Source: Bacillus thuringiensis
GTDB taxonomy: Bacteria > Bacillota > Bacilli > Bacillales > Bacillaceae_G
Length of the DNA: 64,000 nucleotides
NCBI RefSeq assembly: GCF_001182785.1
Contig: NZ_CP012099.1
Coordinates: 3,904,501-3,968,500 of the forward strand
Direction of reading: 5' to 3'
The position numbers were made by a program, and so were the translations under genes. How positions within the stretch are numbered: position 1 is the first letter of the stretch; each line of letters opens with the position of its first letter. A model generated the notes under the pieces. The model made no database searches. It was not told where the DNA came from and was given only the letters and a program-made list of their open reading frames with translations. Below, piece after piece: positions 63,541 to 64,000 of the stretch.

Positions 63541-63672
63541 TTTTAGCAACTCCGTTATATCCCTTCTCCTTACAACATTTCTAATACTTTTATTTCCATT
63601 CCAGCCTGCATATATTTTCACACAATTCTTCACATTCGAATATTTTTTACTAGCCTTTTATTTTTTTTGTGC

Positions 63673-63831
63673 TATAATTTGAGCAAACAGCATCCTTCGG
63701 GGTCGGGTGAAATTCCCAACCGGCGGTGATGAAGTGAAAACTTCTAAGTCCGTGACCCGTTTTCAACTCGAAAACGGTGGATCTAGTGAAACTCTAGGGC
63801 CGACAGTATAGTCTGGATGGGAGAAGGATAT
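63673..63831 (+). promoter_or_regulatory. FMN riboswitch (RFN element) with extended -10 promoter
   Basis: TGCTATAAT (63671-63678 region) is an extended -10. The aptamer runs from about 63690. P1 is ATCCTTC (63692-63698) with GAAGGAT (63823-63829). Conserved blocks: GGGGTCGGGTGAAATTCCCAA, CCGGCGGTGATGAAG, AAGTCCGTGACCC, GGTGGATCTAGTGAAACTCTAGGGCCGACAGTATAGTCTGGATGGGAGA. It must control a riboflavin gene (ribD operon or ribU) beyond the window's right end. Confidence 0.97.
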
Positions 63832-63860
63832 GTTTCTAGTTTTTTATATAGTGAATACAC

Positions 63861-63950
63861 TTTTATTTCAGTATGCATATTTTTAAAGATTCATTTTGAT
63901 TCTTTATATATGTTTAATTTTCTATACTTATTTTTTATACTGAAATAAAA
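63861..63950 (+). repeat. 90-bp inverted-repeat structure in the riboswitch leader
   Basis: Perfect 14-bp arms, TTTTATTTCAGTAT (63861-63874) and ATACTGAAATAAAA (63937-63950). Nested arms CATAT/ATATG and AAAGA/TCTTT lie inside. It has no T run. It may be a small inserted element or a leader fold. Confidence 0.55.
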
Positions 63951-63958
63951 AGAGACAA

Positions 63959-63995
63959 CTAGCGTTTAAAAATTCGATATTTTGCTAGGTTTTTT
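63959..63995 (+). terminator. Probable FMN-riboswitch terminator
   Basis: CTAGC (63959-63963) and GCTAG (63984-63988) with A/T inner pairs, then a run of T. It is the first T-tailed hairpin after the aptamer, about 130 nt downstream. The stem is short. Confidence 0.5.
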
Positions 63996-64000
63996 CCTTA

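Noticed and set aside
1..64000. Search for phage, insertion sequence, CRISPR, toxin-antitoxin or restriction genes
   Set aside because: No transposase, integrase other than XerD, repeat-spacer array or defence gene was seen. XerD is the housekeeping recombinase by context.
1..64000. tRNA and rRNA genes
   Set aside because: No cloverleaf with a GGTTCGAATCC-type arm or rRNA segment was recognised by eye; a tRNAscan run would settle this.

Overview
The window is a stretch of a Bacillus cereus-group chromosome (B. cereus / thuringiensis / anthracis type). The evidence is low-GC DNA, full-length orthologues of Bacillus endospore genes (spoIIAA-AB-sigF, the spoVA operon, dacF, spoIIM, mciZ, a coat protein), gene order parallel to the B. 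subtilis ypuA-ppiB-ypuF-scpAB-spoVA-sigF-dacF-deoB-xerD-fur-spoIIM-nudF-yqk region as I recall it, and a 150-bp intergenic repeat that looks like the B. cereus-specific bcr1 element. It is mostly core genome. I found no prophage, insertion sequence, CRISPR array or recognisable defence island.

Layout. 1-4.2 kb: methionine salvage (mtnE partial, SAM riboswitch, mtnW-X-B-D). 4.3-10.4 kb: small membrane proteins, a serine hydrolase/ykwC-type operon, a PAS-GGDEF protein, a YodC-type nitroreductase and a spore coat gene. 10.4-19.6 kb: sugar uptake and amino-sugar use (ptsG-ptsH-ptsI, glcT, a HAD phosphatase, nagA-nagB-nagR). 19.6-26 kb: a ComEC-like hydrolase, scpA/scpB, ypuF, ribT, ppiB, ypuA and short spore peptides. 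26-36 kb: sporulation core (spoVA operon, a MetPS-type transporter, spoIIA operon, dacF). 36-43.9 kb: a YtrA-type regulated ABC exporter, MarR regulator, SIMPL protein, purine permease, CorA. 44-50.3 kb: nucleoside catabolism (deoB-punA-pdp), a YtkA lipoprotein, xerD, yqzK, fur. 50.3-64 kb: spoIIM, nudF, mciZ, aldo-keto reductases, an accessory block (5'-nucleotidase, HTH/RHH protein, hydrolase, YuiF, LacI), yqkD, yqkC, a bcr1-like repeat, a CDGSH protein and an FMN riboswitch whose gene lies beyond the window.

How it works together. Sporulation genes here carry visible promoter matches for every stage of the sigma cascade: sigma-H with a 0A box (spoIIA), sigma-F (dacF), sigma-E (spoIIM and mciZ), sigma-G (spoVA) and sigma-K (coat gene). 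Carbon-use genes carry CcpA (cre)-like sites, a GlcT antitermination target and a NagR operator. The deoB-punA-pdp operon has a promoter with a cre-like site in its spacer and a perfect 19-bp palindrome at the expected start point, for which I have no assigned regulator. Three small genes were found by direct reading: yjcZ-like (31 aa), metS-like (32 aa) and mciZ (44 aa). All promoter and operator calls are pattern matches from reading and were not computed genome-wide.
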